This document shows positions 29,358 through 38,064 of a DNA stretch of 64,000 bases, piece by piece (position 1 is the first letter of the stretch; each line of letters starts with the position of its first letter). The stretch is from Kitasatospora sp. MAP12-44 (lineage in GTDB: Bacteria > Actinomycetota > Actinomycetes > Streptomycetales > Streptomycetaceae). The stretch is taken from NCBI RefSeq assembly GCF_029892095.1, contig NZ_JARZAE010000004.1:3658001-3722000 (forward strand), given 5' to 3'. Below the pieces are notes generated by a model, which was given only the letters and a program-made list of their open reading frames with translations, searched no databases and was not told the DNA's origin. The translations under genes were made by a program, and so were the position numbers.

Positions 29358-32300
29358 TCAGCCCCGCCGCAGGGACTCGCGGACCGCGATGGTGAGTGGG
29401 TGGCCGGGGCTGAGGGTGTCCTCGCAGAGGGCCAGGGTGCGTTCGGCCAGGGCGATCGCCTGGTAGGGGTTGCCCAGCGCCCAGTCGGCCTTGGCCAGTT
29501 CGTGGCGCGAGCGCAGGGTGTCGGGGTGGGCCGGGCCGAGCAGCCGGCCGCGGTCGTCGATGATCCGGGCCAGCATCGCCGCGGCCCGTCCGGGTTCGCC
29601 GGTGCGCCGCCGGGCGACGGCCAACTCGTGGCGCAGGGCCAGGATTTCCGGGTGCTGCGGACCCAGCACCCGGCCCGCCAGCACCAGCGTGACCTCCAGC
29701 AGGGAGAGCGCGAGGGCGTGGTCGCCCTGCTCCAGGTAGCCGACCGCCAGGTGGCGGCGGGCGGCGAAGCTGGCCGGGTGGTGCTCCCCCAGGACGCGGG
29801 TGCGGGCCAGGTTGACCGCCTCCAGGATCGGCACGGCCCGGAACAGGTCGCCCGCCTGCGCGTAGGCGATGGCCAGGCGCAGGCTGACGGTGAGGGTCGC
29901 CGGGAAGTCCTCGCCGAGCACCCGCACGGCGTCCAGGTGCAGTTGCTCCAGTGCCGCTATCGACTGCCCGGCGTCGCCCGCCTCGGCGTAGGCGACGGCC
30001 CGGGCGGTGCGGATGGTCAGGGTCTCCGGGTGGTCCTCGCCCAGGGCCTGCTCGGCGTCCACCACCAGCCACTCGAACATGGTGATCGCCCGAGCCAGCG
30101 AGCCGGCGTCCCGCAGCGCGGTGGCCAGGCTGCCCCGGGCGGCGAGGGCGTGCGGGTGCTCGGGCCCGAGCAGCGCCTCGGTCTCCTCGCGCAGCCGCTC
30201 GAACAGCGGTATGGCCAGCGACAGTGCCCCGGCCTGCAGATACGCCTCGCCGAGCCGGCCCCGGATCACCAGCAGGTCCGCTGGTCCGGCCCGCCCCTCG
30301 GCGTCCGCCAGCAGCTGCTCGAAGCTCGGTACGGCGCCGGCCAGATCACCCGCCTCCAGCCGGGCGTCGGCCAGCCGCAGCCGGGACGAGAAGGCGTCCG
30401 GGTGCCCGCGTCCCACCAACTGCTCGGTGAGCGTGACGATCTGCTCCAGAGTCGGGATCTCCCGGTCCAGGTCGCCGGCCTCCTGGTAGGCGCGGGCCAG
30501 CACCTCGCGGGAGGCCAGCGCGGCCGGCTCCCCGGCGTCCGCGACCTGGGCATCGATCGCCGCCAGCCGGCGCAGCGCCTCCTCCCCGCCGATCCGCTCC
30601 AGCAGTCGGCAGACCAGCCAGACGGGCAGGTCGCTGCTCGGGGTGAGCAGCGGCAGCAGGGCCTCGCCGATCGCGTACAGGCCGTGCCACTCCCTGGCCT
30701 CGTAGGTCTGGCCGGCCTCGGTGGGGAACATCCGCAGCAGCGGCACCAGTTGGTCCAGCACCTCGGCCTGCACCGGCTCGTCCAGCACCGAGGCGTACGG
30801 CAGGCAGGTGGCCGCCACCAGCCGGATCCAGCGCGCCTCGCGCGGGTCGGAGCGGGCGTCGGCCGCCGCGAGCAGCCGGTGCAGCAGCTCCACCCGGTCG
30901 CGCGGCGAGCAGTGGCCCACGCCCATCCGCACGACGTCCGCCCACTGCTCGTCGGCGGCCCGGTCGGCGAGCAGGCCGAAGTCCCGGTCCTCCATGAACT
31001 CCCGTGCGGCCAGGTAGTCCTGGAAGGTGCGGTGGACGAACTCGAAGGTCTCCACGCTGGTCTCGGCCAACAGGCCGGTACGCTCCAGCAGATGGCGGAA
31101 GACCTGCTCGGCGTCGATCCCCCGGTGGGCGGCGGGCAGGCTGGGCAGCACCCGGCCGATCTGCCGCAGCGCGTCCGAACGACCGCCCTCGGTCTGGCCG
31201 TTGGCCACCAGCCAGGCCGCCACCCGCTGCAGCAGCGCGAGTTGCTCCTCGCGGCCGAGCTGCTCGCCGAGCGGCCCGACCGCCACCCGGCGCTGCTTGT
31301 CGCGCCTGACCAGCAGCATGTTCAGCGCCGACTCGTAGACCTCCATGGTGCGGTGCGGCGGCGCACCCTCCCACTCCCGGTGCAGCGCGCAGATCATCGC
31401 GCAGAGCAGCGGGCTGTCGGTGAGGGCGTCCAGCTCGGGCGAGCGGTCCAGGGTGCGCAGCAGGGCGTTCTTCATCTCCCGGAAGCGCTGCTCGTGGGCC
31501 GTCCGGTCGGCCGGGTCCCAGTCCTCGGCGTCATCGGCCTCGGCGGCCAGCGCGGCCTGGTGCCAGCGCTCCACGAAGAGCGTGCGGTCCCACTCGTTCA
31601 TCGGGCAGAGCGTCAGCTCGTCGAAGCGCAGATGGCGCAGGAAGCGCGGCGGGACGGCCGAAGGGCGGACGGTGACCAGGGTGAAGACCCGCGGGTAGTC
31701 GTCCAGCAGCTCGGCCAGCCACTCCTCGGCCTCCTCGCGGTGCTGCTGCGGGACTTCGTCCAGGCCGTCCACCAGCAGCACCGCGCGGCCGCTCTCGAAG
31801 ACCCGCTCGGCCCAGCCGTGCGGCTGGCTGTCGGCCACCCGGCTGCGGTCGATGGCGAGGAAGTCGGCGGGGCGCGGGCGCAGGTTGCGCAGCTGGAACA
31901 TGGTGCGCAGGCGCAGCACGAAGGGCACCCGGTAGTTGAAGTCGGCGAGTTCGCCGGCGAAGCCGCCGCCCACCGCGGTGACGGCCAGCCACTGCAGCAG
32001 CGTGGTCTTGCCGGAGCCGGCCTGGCCGCGCAGCAGCACCCGGTGGCGGCCCTTGAGCATCCGCTCGACCCGCTGGCGCTGCGCGGGGCGGGCCAGCGAG
32101 GGTTCGCGGTCGCCGCTCTCGGGTTCGACGGCGGGCACCGCCTCCAGGCTGAGGTAGGCCGTCTCCAGCGCCCAGGGCTGCGACTGCGGCAGGCCGAAGA
32201 TCTTCAGCCGGCCGTGCTCCTTGCGGATCGAGCGGGCGTAGTGCTCCTCGAACTCCGCATCGGCGCGCTCGCCCGGCGAGATGCCCTGCACCCGGATGTC

Positions 32301-32999
32301 GCGGTCCAGGTGGCGGGCCAGCACGGCGGCGAAGGACGGGTCGGACAGCAGCGGGGCCAGCGCGACCAGGCCGAGCTGCGAGTGGTGCCAGATGCCGGGC
32401 GCGAGGTCGGCGGTGGCCAGGCCCAGCAGCAGGCCGTTGAAGAGCACGGGGGCGCCGGACATCCCGGACCACGGGGACTGCGCTCCGGTCACCGGGCCGG
32501 GCGGCTGGTGCAGGGTGCTGAGCACGTGCCGACCGGTACCGACCGCGCTGCCGGGGGCCAGCGTGCCGATCAGCTGGTGGCTGCGCAGCACACCGCCGTC
32601 CTCGCGGGTGGCGGCCGGGTAGCCGGTGGCATGGCAGAGCGGCACGGGCTCGCTGCTGTCGATCCGGCCCCAGCGCAGCTCCTCGAAGCGCTCGGCGGTG
32701 CCGGGACGCACCAGGTCGGCGGCGGCCAGCAGCAGCGCGACGTCGTTGCCCAGGCCCGGCCGGACCTCACCGTCCGGGGCGCCGCCGCCGCGGTCGGAGC
32801 GCCAGAGAGGGGCGCAGCGCACCCAGCCCCGGCCACCCGGCACGGCGGCCTCGATCTGCTCCTCGGGCGGGGTGCCGGGGCCGGCGGGCTCGGCGGGCAG
32901 CAGATGGGCGGCGGTGAGGATCAGCCGGGCGCTGAGCAGCAGCCCGCTGCCCTGGCTCGCCGCGCGGACCGCCGCGATCCGCTGCGCCGTCAAGGTCAA
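29358..32999 (-). CDS. Trypsin-NACHT-TPR STAND ATPase (conflict/defence type)
   Basis: A 1213-residue fusion. Residues 1-~230 are a trypsin-like protease with a complete triad: His32 (TAAHLL), Asp86 (GLGNDVALL) and Ser181 (SGMSGAPV). Residues ~300-560 are a NACHT NTPase with Walker A GQAGSGKTT (325-333) and Walker B LLVDGLDE (408-415). A helical NACHT-associated region with FEFVHRTFQDYLAAREF follows. From ~810 to the end there are about nine tetratricopeptide-type repeats (AYQEAGDLDREIPTLEQ, YLQAGALSLAIPLFE and so on). STAND proteins of this form are thought to use the repeats as sensor and the protease as effector. The TTG start at 32999 overlaps the trypco2 stop by 4 nt. Confidence 0.93.
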   Translation of the reverse strand: MTLTAQRIAAVRAASQGSGLLLSARLILTAAHLLPAEPAGPGTPPEEQIEAAVPGGRGWVRCAPLWRSDRGGGAPDGEVRPGLGNDVALLLAAADLVRPGTAERFEELRWGRIDSSEPVPLCHATGYPAATREDGGVLRSHQLIGTLAPGSAVGTGRHVLSTLHQPPGPVTGAQSPWSGMSGAPVLFNGLLLGLATADLAPGIWHHSQLGLVALAPLLSDPSFAAVLARHLDRDIRVQGISPGERADAEFEEHYARSIRKEHGRLKIFGLPQSQPWALETAYLSLEAVPAVEPESGDREPSLARPAQRQRVERMLKGRHRVLLRGQAGSGKTTLLQWLAVTAVGGGFAGELADFNYRVPFVLRLRTMFQLRNLRPRPADFLAIDRSRVADSQPHGWAERVFESGRAVLLVDGLDEVPQQHREEAEEWLAELLDDYPRVFTLVTVRPSAVPPRFLRHLRFDELTLCPMNEWDRTLFVERWHQAALAAEADDAEDWDPADRTAHEQRFREMKNALLRTLDRSPELDALTDSPLLCAMICALHREWEGAPPHRTMEVYESALNMLLVRRDKQRRVAVGPLGEQLGREEQLALLQRVAAWLVANGQTEGGRSDALRQIGRVLPSLPAAHRGIDAEQVFRHLLERTGLLAETSVETFEFVHRTFQDYLAAREFMEDRDFGLLADRAADEQWADVVRMGVGHCSPRDRVELLHRLLAAADARSDPREARWIRLVAATCLPYASVLDEPVQAEVLDQLVPLLRMFPTEAGQTYEAREWHGLYAIGEALLPLLTPSSDLPVWLVCRLLERIGGEEALRRLAAIDAQVADAGEPAALASREVLARAYQEAGDLDREIPTLEQIVTLTEQLVGRGHPDAFSSRLRLADARLEAGDLAGAVPSFEQLLADAEGRAGPADLLVIRGRLGEAYLQAGALSLAIPLFERLREETEALLGPEHPHALAARGSLATALRDAGSLARAITMFEWLVVDAEQALGEDHPETLTIRTARAVAYAEAGDAGQSIAALEQLHLDAVRVLGEDFPATLTVSLRLAIAYAQAGDLFRAVPILEAVNLARTRVLGEHHPASFAARRHLAVGYLEQGDHALALSLLEVTLVLAGRVLGPQHPEILALRHELAVARRRTGEPGRAAAMLARIIDDRGRLLGPAHPDTLRSRHELAKADWALGNPYQAIALAERTLALCEDTLSPGHPLTIAVRESLRRG

Positions 33000-33322
33000 T
33001 GGAAGCCCTCGCGACTGCCCAGATCCTGGTGGCCGACCAGCGGGCTGGCGCCGGTGACCACGTCCTTGGGGGTGAGCGTGACGGTCACCCGGTGCGCTCT
33101 GGTCCGACCCGCAGAGGCCTCCAGATCGGCCGACAGGACCCAGGCGCGCACGCCGCCGGAGGCCTTGGCATCCCGGCGCAGTTCGACGGTGAACTCTATT
33201 TCCACCGGTCCGACCTCGAACTGGATGCGCTGGCCGGCCGCCTGCTCGGCCGCCGCCGCCAGCTGCCGCCGGACGGCCTGCACGGCATCGGCCAGTTCGA
33301 TGTCCGCGACAGCTTCGCTCAC
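32996..33322 (-). CDS. Trypco2-domain protein (trypsin co-occurring)
   Basis: A 108-residue protein: IELADAVQAVRRQLAAAAEQ, then FEVGPVEIEFTVELRRD and HRVTVTLTPKDVV. This helix-plus-beta pattern is the small domain named trypco2 because it occurs beside or fused to trypsin/STAND conflict proteins. It is thought to be a regulator or adaptor of the protease (published inference from comparative genomics, as I recall). It starts at GTG 33322 after GGGGAG. The stop overlaps the TTG start of the protease-NACHT gene, so both are made from one transcript with translational coupling. Confidence 0.85.
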   Translation of the reverse strand: MSEAVADIELADAVQAVRRQLAAAAEQAAGQRIQFEVGPVEIEFTVELRRDAKASGGVRAWVLSADLEASAGRTRAHRVTVTLTPKDVVTGASPLVGHQDLGSREGFH

Positions 33323-33617
33323 GACGTCTCCCCGAGTGATCCGCAGTCAGATGGATCCGACATTAGGTCAGCCGGCGCGCGCTGTCCGGCGAAGTAGGAA
33401 TTCGACTTTCCGTACCGGCACCGGACGTCCGTGCCACCCGGGAGGTGAGTCCCGTCACCCGACGAGCCGATGAGCCGATAAAGCGATCACTCCGCCAAGC
33501 GCCTGAAATTACCGATCTGACCGCGCTCCACGCCGGGACAGCTGATCCGATTTCGTTATTGCCTCCCTGACGGTTACACCTGAATGGTCCCCCGAGCCGT
33601 TGCGAGGTCGCCCACCC

Positions 33618-34388
33618 ATGCCCACCACCGCGTCACCGACGCCCCTGCCGCCGGCACCTCTCGCCCCGTACGCGGTCTTCTACGGCCCGCACCGGCGCAA
33701 GGCCGCCACGGCCGCCGCCGCGGGCGCCGTGCTGCTCGGGGTCATACTGGCCGCCGTGCCAGGCAGCGCCGCCGCCCGGACGGTGCGGCCGACCACCCCC
33801 GGAAGCTCCGCCTTCACCGCCGCCGGGCACGGCCTCGACACCCGGGCCGACCTGGTCCAGCGCGGCGAACCGACCGCCTACCCGCTGCCTGGCGGGCCCG
33901 GCAGCGCGAGGGACGCCGTCGGCACGACGTCCAGGCTGACCCCGCACGCCCCGCCCGCCCCGGCGCCCCCTCCCGCGCCGCACTGGTTCGCCCCCGTCCC
34001 CGGCGCGCGGATCAGCAATCCGTACGGTGAGCCGAACCCCGAGTACGCGGCGGGCTACCACACCGGCGTGGACTTCGCGGTGGACCAGGGCACGCCGGTA
34101 CTCGCGGTCGGCGACGCCACCGTGGTCTCGGCCGGCTGGGCCGGCTCGTACGGCAATCAGATCGTGCTGCTGCTGGAGGACGGCCGCTACGCCCAGTACG
34201 CGCACCTCTCCGAGCTGGCGATCGGCCCGGGCGACACGGTGACGGCCGGCCAGCGGATCGGCGCCTCCGGCAGCACCGGCAACTCCACCGGCCCGCACCT
34301 TCACTTCGAGATCCGCACCAGCAACAGCTACGGAGCGGTCACCGACCCGATCGGCTACCTCTCCGGACACGGCGCCACCAACTTCTGA
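33618..34388 (+). CDS. Secreted M23-family peptidase (LytM-like)
   Basis: About 256 residues. A Pro-rich start and a basic segment HRRKAATA lead to the hydrophobic helix AGAVLLGVILAAVPGSAAA, a signal peptide or anchor. A Pro/Ala linker follows. The LytM domain spans ~145-256, with the zinc-binding HTGVD (His and Asp) and GPHLHFE motifs. It should cleave peptidoglycan cross-bridges outside the membrane. The ATG at 33618 is chosen; an in-frame TTG at 33600 is less likely. Its stop codon lies inside the first of four 15-bp tandem repeats. Confidence 0.88.
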   Translation: MPTTASPTPLPPAPLAPYAVFYGPHRRKAATAAAAGAVLLGVILAAVPGSAAARTVRPTTPGSSAFTAAGHGLDTRADLVQRGEPTAYPLPGGPGSARDAVGTTSRLTPHAPPAPAPPPAPHWFAPVPGARISNPYGEPNPEYAAGYHTGVDFAVDQGTPVLAVGDATVVSAGWAGSYGNQIVLLLEDGRYAQYAHLSELAIGPGDTVTAGQRIGASGSTGNSTGPHLHFEIRTSNSYGAVTDPIGYLSGHGATNF

Positions 34389-34441
34389 CCGGCCCGCTTC
34401 TGACTGGCCCGCTTCTGATCGGCCCCCTTCTGACCGGCCCC
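34382..34441. repeat. Four tandem 15-bp repeats (CTTCTGACCGGCCCG)
   Basis: The copies start at 34382, 34397, 34412 and 34427 and differ at only one to three positions. The first contains the peptidase stop codon. The array ends 17 nt from the convergent TetR gene stop. Confidence 0.85.
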
Positions 34442-34457
34442 CGCAGCGGCGCCCGGG

Positions 34458-35075
34458 TCAGGAGACCCCGGCCTCAATCCGCTCGGCGATCTCCAGGGCC
34501 ACCGTGAGCGAGGCCGCCACGGCCTCATCCAGGGTGGCGCCCTGCGCATCGCACACGTGGTCGGCGGCCTGGCCGTCGTCGAGGTCCTGCTTGAGCAGGA
34601 AGAGCGCCGAGTTGACCGAGAAGAGCGCCATGGTCGCGCGCAGCCGGTCCTCGAACGAGGCGCGCGGACCGTGGACCAGTCGGATCATCCCGACCATCCG
34701 CTCCTTGAACTCCAGGCCCGCCGGGCTCCCCCGCAGGGCCGGCTGGTTCTCGTGGAAGAAGCGCAGCAGCGGGGCCCGCTCGACCATCCCGGCCGCGAAC
34801 CGCCGCACCAACTCGTCGCGCACCTGCGGCGACCAAGGCTGCTTCTCGCCCCAGGCGATCGCGTCGTCGATCGGCGCCGCCATCGCCTCGACGATGCCGT
34901 GGACGATGTCGTCCTTGGTCTTGAAGTGGTAGTACAGCGCGGCCTTCGTCACACCGAGCCGGTCGGCGATCTCGCGCAGCGAGGTCTTCTCGTACCCGTT
35001 CTCCGCGAAGAGTTCCAGCGCCACCGCGATGATCCGTCCGCGGGTGTCACTGCGGGGGCTCAGTGTCGAACTCAT
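34458..35075 (-). CDS. TetR-family transcriptional regulator
   Basis: A 205-residue regulator. The N-terminal helix-turn-helix runs from RGRIIAVALELFAENGYEKT to SLREIADRLGVTKAALYYHFKTKDDI, and a helical ligand-binding domain follows. It is divergent from a DHA2 drug-efflux pump across a 243-nt intergenic region, the usual arrangement of a local repressor that is released by the pump's substrate (inference). I could not find a clear palindrome for its operator. Confidence 0.93.
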   Translation of the reverse strand: MSSTLSPRSDTRGRIIAVALELFAENGYEKTSLREIADRLGVTKAALYYHFKTKDDIVHGIVEAMAAPIDDAIAWGEKQPWSPQVRDELVRRFAAGMVERAPLLRFFHENQPALRGSPAGLEFKERMVGMIRLVHGPRASFEDRLRATMALFSVNSALFLLKQDLDDGQAADHVCDAQGATLDEAVAASLTVALEIAERIEAGVS

Positions 35076-35318
35076 GACTTCACGGCCTGCCTTGATAGCT
35101 GCGTGGGGTTAGGGCGTCGGTGCCGTCGGACTACTCGGCCAGGCACCGACTCCGGCCTCATTCTCGCTGACCAGGCGGCTGTGGCCGAATTCGGCTTGAC
35201 GCCCGGCTTACACAGACCTTACCGTGCCAACGGACAACAAACTAGCCGGGCGGCAAGTAAGTATCGCCCTCAAGGCCCGCAGAGCCGCGGACCGCACTGC
35301 GCTTCCGGGAGACGCACC

Positions 35319-36917
35319 ATGGCACAACAGCAGGTCGACGCGAAGGCGGACACCCCGCCCTCAGCAGTCGAAGGGGAGGCCGGCACCCCGGCGCAGGCGC
35401 GAACGCACCGCGAGATAACGCTGGTGATGATCGGTCTGGTCATCACCATGCTCCTGGCGATGCTCGACAACCTCATCGTCGGCACCGCCATGCCGACCAT
35501 CGTCGGCGACCTCGGTGGTGCCAACCACCTCTCCTGGGTCGTCACCTCGTACACCCTGGCCACCGCCGCCGCCACGCCGATCTGGGGCAAGCTCGGCGAC
35601 CTCTACGGCCGCAAGGGCACCTTCCTCACCTCGATCGTGATCTTCCTGGTCGGCTCGGCGCTCTCCGGGCTCTCGCAGAACATGACCGAGCTGATCGCCT
35701 TCCGCGCCCTGCAGGGCCTGGGCGCCGGCGGCCTGATGGTCGGCGTGATGTCGATCATGGGTGCGCTGGTGTCGCCGCGTGAGCGCGCCAAGTACCAGGG
35801 CATGTTCGCCGCGGTCATGGCGCTCGCCACGGTCGGCGGCCCGCTGCTCGGCGGTTTCATCACCGACCACTTCAGCTGGCACTGGATCTTCTACATCAAC
35901 CTGCCGCTGGGTCTGATCGCGCTGGCCGTGGTCACCGTCACCCTGCACCTGCCCAAGGTCCGCTCCACCGCGAAGGTCGACTACCTCGGCGCGGCACTGC
36001 TCACCACCGGCATCACCTCGCTGGTCCTGATCACCACCTGGGGCGGCGGGCAGTACGCCTGGGGCTCCAAGCACATCATCGGCCTCGGCGTGCTGGCCGT
36101 CGCCGCCCTGATCGGCTTCTGCTACACCGAGCAGCGCGCCGAGGAGCCGATGCTGCCGCTCGGCCTCTTCAAGAACGTCAACTTCTCGATGGTCTCGATC
36201 ATCGGCTTCATCGTCGGCTTCCTGATGTTCGGCGCCGTCGCCTTCCTGCCGCAGTACCAGCAGTACGTGCAGGGCGCCTCGGCCACCAACTCCGGCCTGC
36301 TGCTGATGCCGATGATGTTCGGCATGCTGGTGGTCTCGCTGGTGGTCGGCCAGATCGTCAGCAAGACGGGCAAGTACCGGATCTTCCCGCTGATCGGCAC
36401 CACGGTGATGGGCGGCGGCGCGCTGCTGCTCTCCACCCTGGGCACCGACACCACCCGCTTCACCTCCAGCTGCTACATGGTGGCGCTCGGCGCCGGCATG
36501 GGCTTCCTGATGCAGATCACCATGCTGGTGGCGCAGAACAGCGTGGAGCTCAAGGACATGGGCGTGGCCAGCTCGACGGCGACGCTGTTCCGCACCATCG
36601 GCGGCTCGTTCGGCGTGGCGCTCTTCGGCTCGCTCTACACCAACCGGATCACCGCCGGCCTGAAGCAGGTGCCGCAGCTCGCCGGACACGCGTCGGACGC
36701 CTCCGCGGCCAACGCGCTGACCCCGGCGACGCTCAAGTCGAAGCCCGAGTTCTTCCAGAACGCCTTCCACCACGCGGTGGCCAGCGGCATCCACTCGGTC
36801 TTCCTGTGCGCCGCCGTGATCACCGTGATCGCGATCGCCGCGGCCGTTTTCCTGCGGGACATCCCGCTGCGCGGCGGCCCGAAGTCGGAGAGCTCGCTGG
36901 AGGCGGCGGCCATCTGA
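35319..36917 (+). CDS. DHA2-family MFS multidrug transporter
   Basis: A 532-residue inner-membrane proton antiporter with 14 predicted helices. The first cytoplasmic loop has GKLGDLYGRKG (motif A), motif B is around RALQGLGAGGLM, and the antiporter motif C is ATVGGPLLGGFI. It resembles EmrB/QacA-type pumps. The ATG at 35319 has GGGAGA upstream. It is probably controlled by the divergent TetR. A strong terminator follows the stop codon. The substrate is unknown. Confidence 0.93.
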   Translation: MAQQQVDAKADTPPSAVEGEAGTPAQARTHREITLVMIGLVITMLLAMLDNLIVGTAMPTIVGDLGGANHLSWVVTSYTLATAAATPIWGKLGDLYGRKGTFLTSIVIFLVGSALSGLSQNMTELIAFRALQGLGAGGLMVGVMSIMGALVSPRERAKYQGMFAAVMALATVGGPLLGGFITDHFSWHWIFYINLPLGLIALAVVTVTLHLPKVRSTAKVDYLGAALLTTGITSLVLITTWGGGQYAWGSKHIIGLGVLAVAALIGFCYTEQRAEEPMLPLGLFKNVNFSMVSIIGFIVGFLMFGAVAFLPQYQQYVQGASATNSGLLLMPMMFGMLVVSLVVGQIVSKTGKYRIFPLIGTTVMGGGALLLSTLGTDTTRFTSSCYMVALGAGMGFLMQITMLVAQNSVELKDMGVASSTATLFRTIGGSFGVALFGSLYTNRITAGLKQVPQLAGHASDASAANALTPATLKSKPEFFQNAFHHAVASGIHSVFLCAAVITVIAIAAAVFLRDIPLRGGPKSESSLEAAAI

Positions 36918-36931
36918 GCCGCCCCGCCCGC

Positions 36932-36976
36932 AACGCCGCAGCCCCCACCCAGTTCGGGTGGGGGCTGCGGCGTTTT
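36932..36976. terminator. Rho-independent terminator between the efflux gene and mutY
   Basis: AACGCCGCAGCCCCCACCC and GGGTGGGGGCTGCGGCGTT form a perfect 19-bp stem, followed by TTTT on the plus strand. It can serve both convergent genes. Confidence 0.92.
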
Positions 36977-36981
36977 CGCGG

Positions 36982-37875
36982 CTACTGCGGGAGGCGGTAG
37001 ACCCCAGGGGCGACTGGCTCCACCAGGCCGTCCACCACCAGGCCGTCCAGGGCGCGGGCGCGCTGGATCGGCTCGGGCCAGACGGCGTCCAGGCGGTGCT
37101 GCTCGACCTCGCCGTGCGCCTCGCGCAGCACGGCGAGCAGCTTGCCGCGCACCTGGCGGTCCGTGCCCTCGTACGTCTGCCCCCGGCGCGCCGGGCCCTC
37201 GTACGGCGGGCAGCCGGCCTGCTGCCAGGCGCAGTGCGCGCGCAGCGGGCAGCCGCCGCACTCCGGGCCGCGCGCGGTGCAGACCAGCGCGCCCAGCTCC
37301 ATCACGCCCACCGCCCACTCGGCCGCCGTGGCCGCCGCGTCCGGCAGCAGCTCGACGGCGGTACGGCGCTCGGCGGCGGTGGTCGCCTGGGCCGGGTACT
37401 CGACGCCGGTGACCGCGCGCGCGAAGACCCGGCGCACATTGGTGTCCAGCACCGCGTGGCGGCGGCGGAAGGCGAAGGAGGCCACGGCGGCGGCGGTGTA
37501 CTCGCCGACGCCGGGCAGCGCCAGCAGCGCGGCGTGGTCGTCCGGGACCTCGCCGCCGTGCCGCTCGGTGATCGCGACCGCGGCGGCGTGCAGGCGCAGC
37601 GCCCGGCGCGGGTAGCCCAGCCGGCCCCACATCCGGACCGCCTCACCCGGTGCGTCGGCGGCCAGCGCGGCCGGCGTCGGCCAGCGCTCCAGCCAGGCCG
37701 CGTAGGCGGGCAGCACCCGCTTCACCGGGGTCTGCTGGAGCATGAACTCACTCACCATCACCGCCCAGGGCGACGCCTGCGGGGTGCGCCACGGCAGGTC
37801 GCGGGCGTTCTCCCGGTACCAGTCGAGGACGATGGTGTGCAGGAGCGGGGCGGGGGTACGCGTGGTGGTCGGCAT
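36982..37875 (-). CDS. mutY: A/G-specific adenine glycosylase
   Basis: Removes adenine mispaired with 8-oxoguanine. 297 residues. The helix-hairpin-helix LPGVGEYTAAAVASFAF is followed by the catalytic Asp in AVLDTNVRRVFAR. The [4Fe-4S] ligands fit C-x6-C-x2-C-x5-C in CTARGPECGGCPLRAHC. The C-terminal 8-oxoG-recognition domain is short, as in actinobacteria. It starts at ATG 37875 after GAGGTG and is divergent from the next gene. Confidence 0.95.
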   Translation of the reverse strand: MPTTTRTPAPLLHTIVLDWYRENARDLPWRTPQASPWAVMVSEFMLQQTPVKRVLPAYAAWLERWPTPAALAADAPGEAVRMWGRLGYPRRALRLHAAAVAITERHGGEVPDDHAALLALPGVGEYTAAAVASFAFRRRHAVLDTNVRRVFARAVTGVEYPAQATTAAERRTAVELLPDAAATAAEWAVGVMELGALVCTARGPECGGCPLRAHCAWQQAGCPPYEGPARRGQTYEGTDRQVRGKLLAVLREAHGEVEQHRLDAVWPEPIQRARALDGLVVDGLVEPVAPGVYRLPQ

Positions 37876-37939
37876 AGCACCTCGATCCTCGCACAGTCGC
37901 CCGCCGAACGGGCGAGGCCTATGACCGACCGCACTCCCG

Positions 37940-37971
37940 CGCCGCTCCCACGCCGCTCCCCCGCCGCTCCC
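37940..37971. repeat. Three tandem 11-bp repeats (CGCCGCTCCCN)
   Basis: A short GC-rich direct repeat in the 189-nt divergent region between mutY and the anchored protein gene. The role is unknown and may be none. Confidence 0.5.
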
Positions 37972-38052
37972 TCGTACGGAGCAAATGGCGGATGATGTGA
38001 AAGAAGCTGCCCGAGGATGGTGTTGTTGCGTCTGGCGGTGCTCCGACTCTCG

Positions 38053-38058
38053 TAGAGT
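38053..38058 (+). promoter_or_regulatory. -10 element (TAGAGT) of a leaderless promoter
   Basis: TAGAGT ends 6 nt before the GTG at 38065. There is no ribosome site. Confidence 0.4.
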
Positions 38059-38064
38059 TTGATC

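Noticed and set aside
29244-33473. A very long plus-strand open frame (over 1400 codons) opposite the trypsin-NACHT-TPR gene
   Set aside because: High-GC DNA leaves antisense frames open. The translation is low-complexity and has no domain, while the opposite strand has full catalytic motifs. The same reasoning removes the long frames opposite ilvD, nadB, clpC and the DUF1254 genes.
33323-33617. c-di-AMP (ydaO-type) riboswitch before the M23 peptidase, suggested by disA in the same window
   Set aside because: I could not find the conserved core elements of that riboswitch in the 295 nt upstream.
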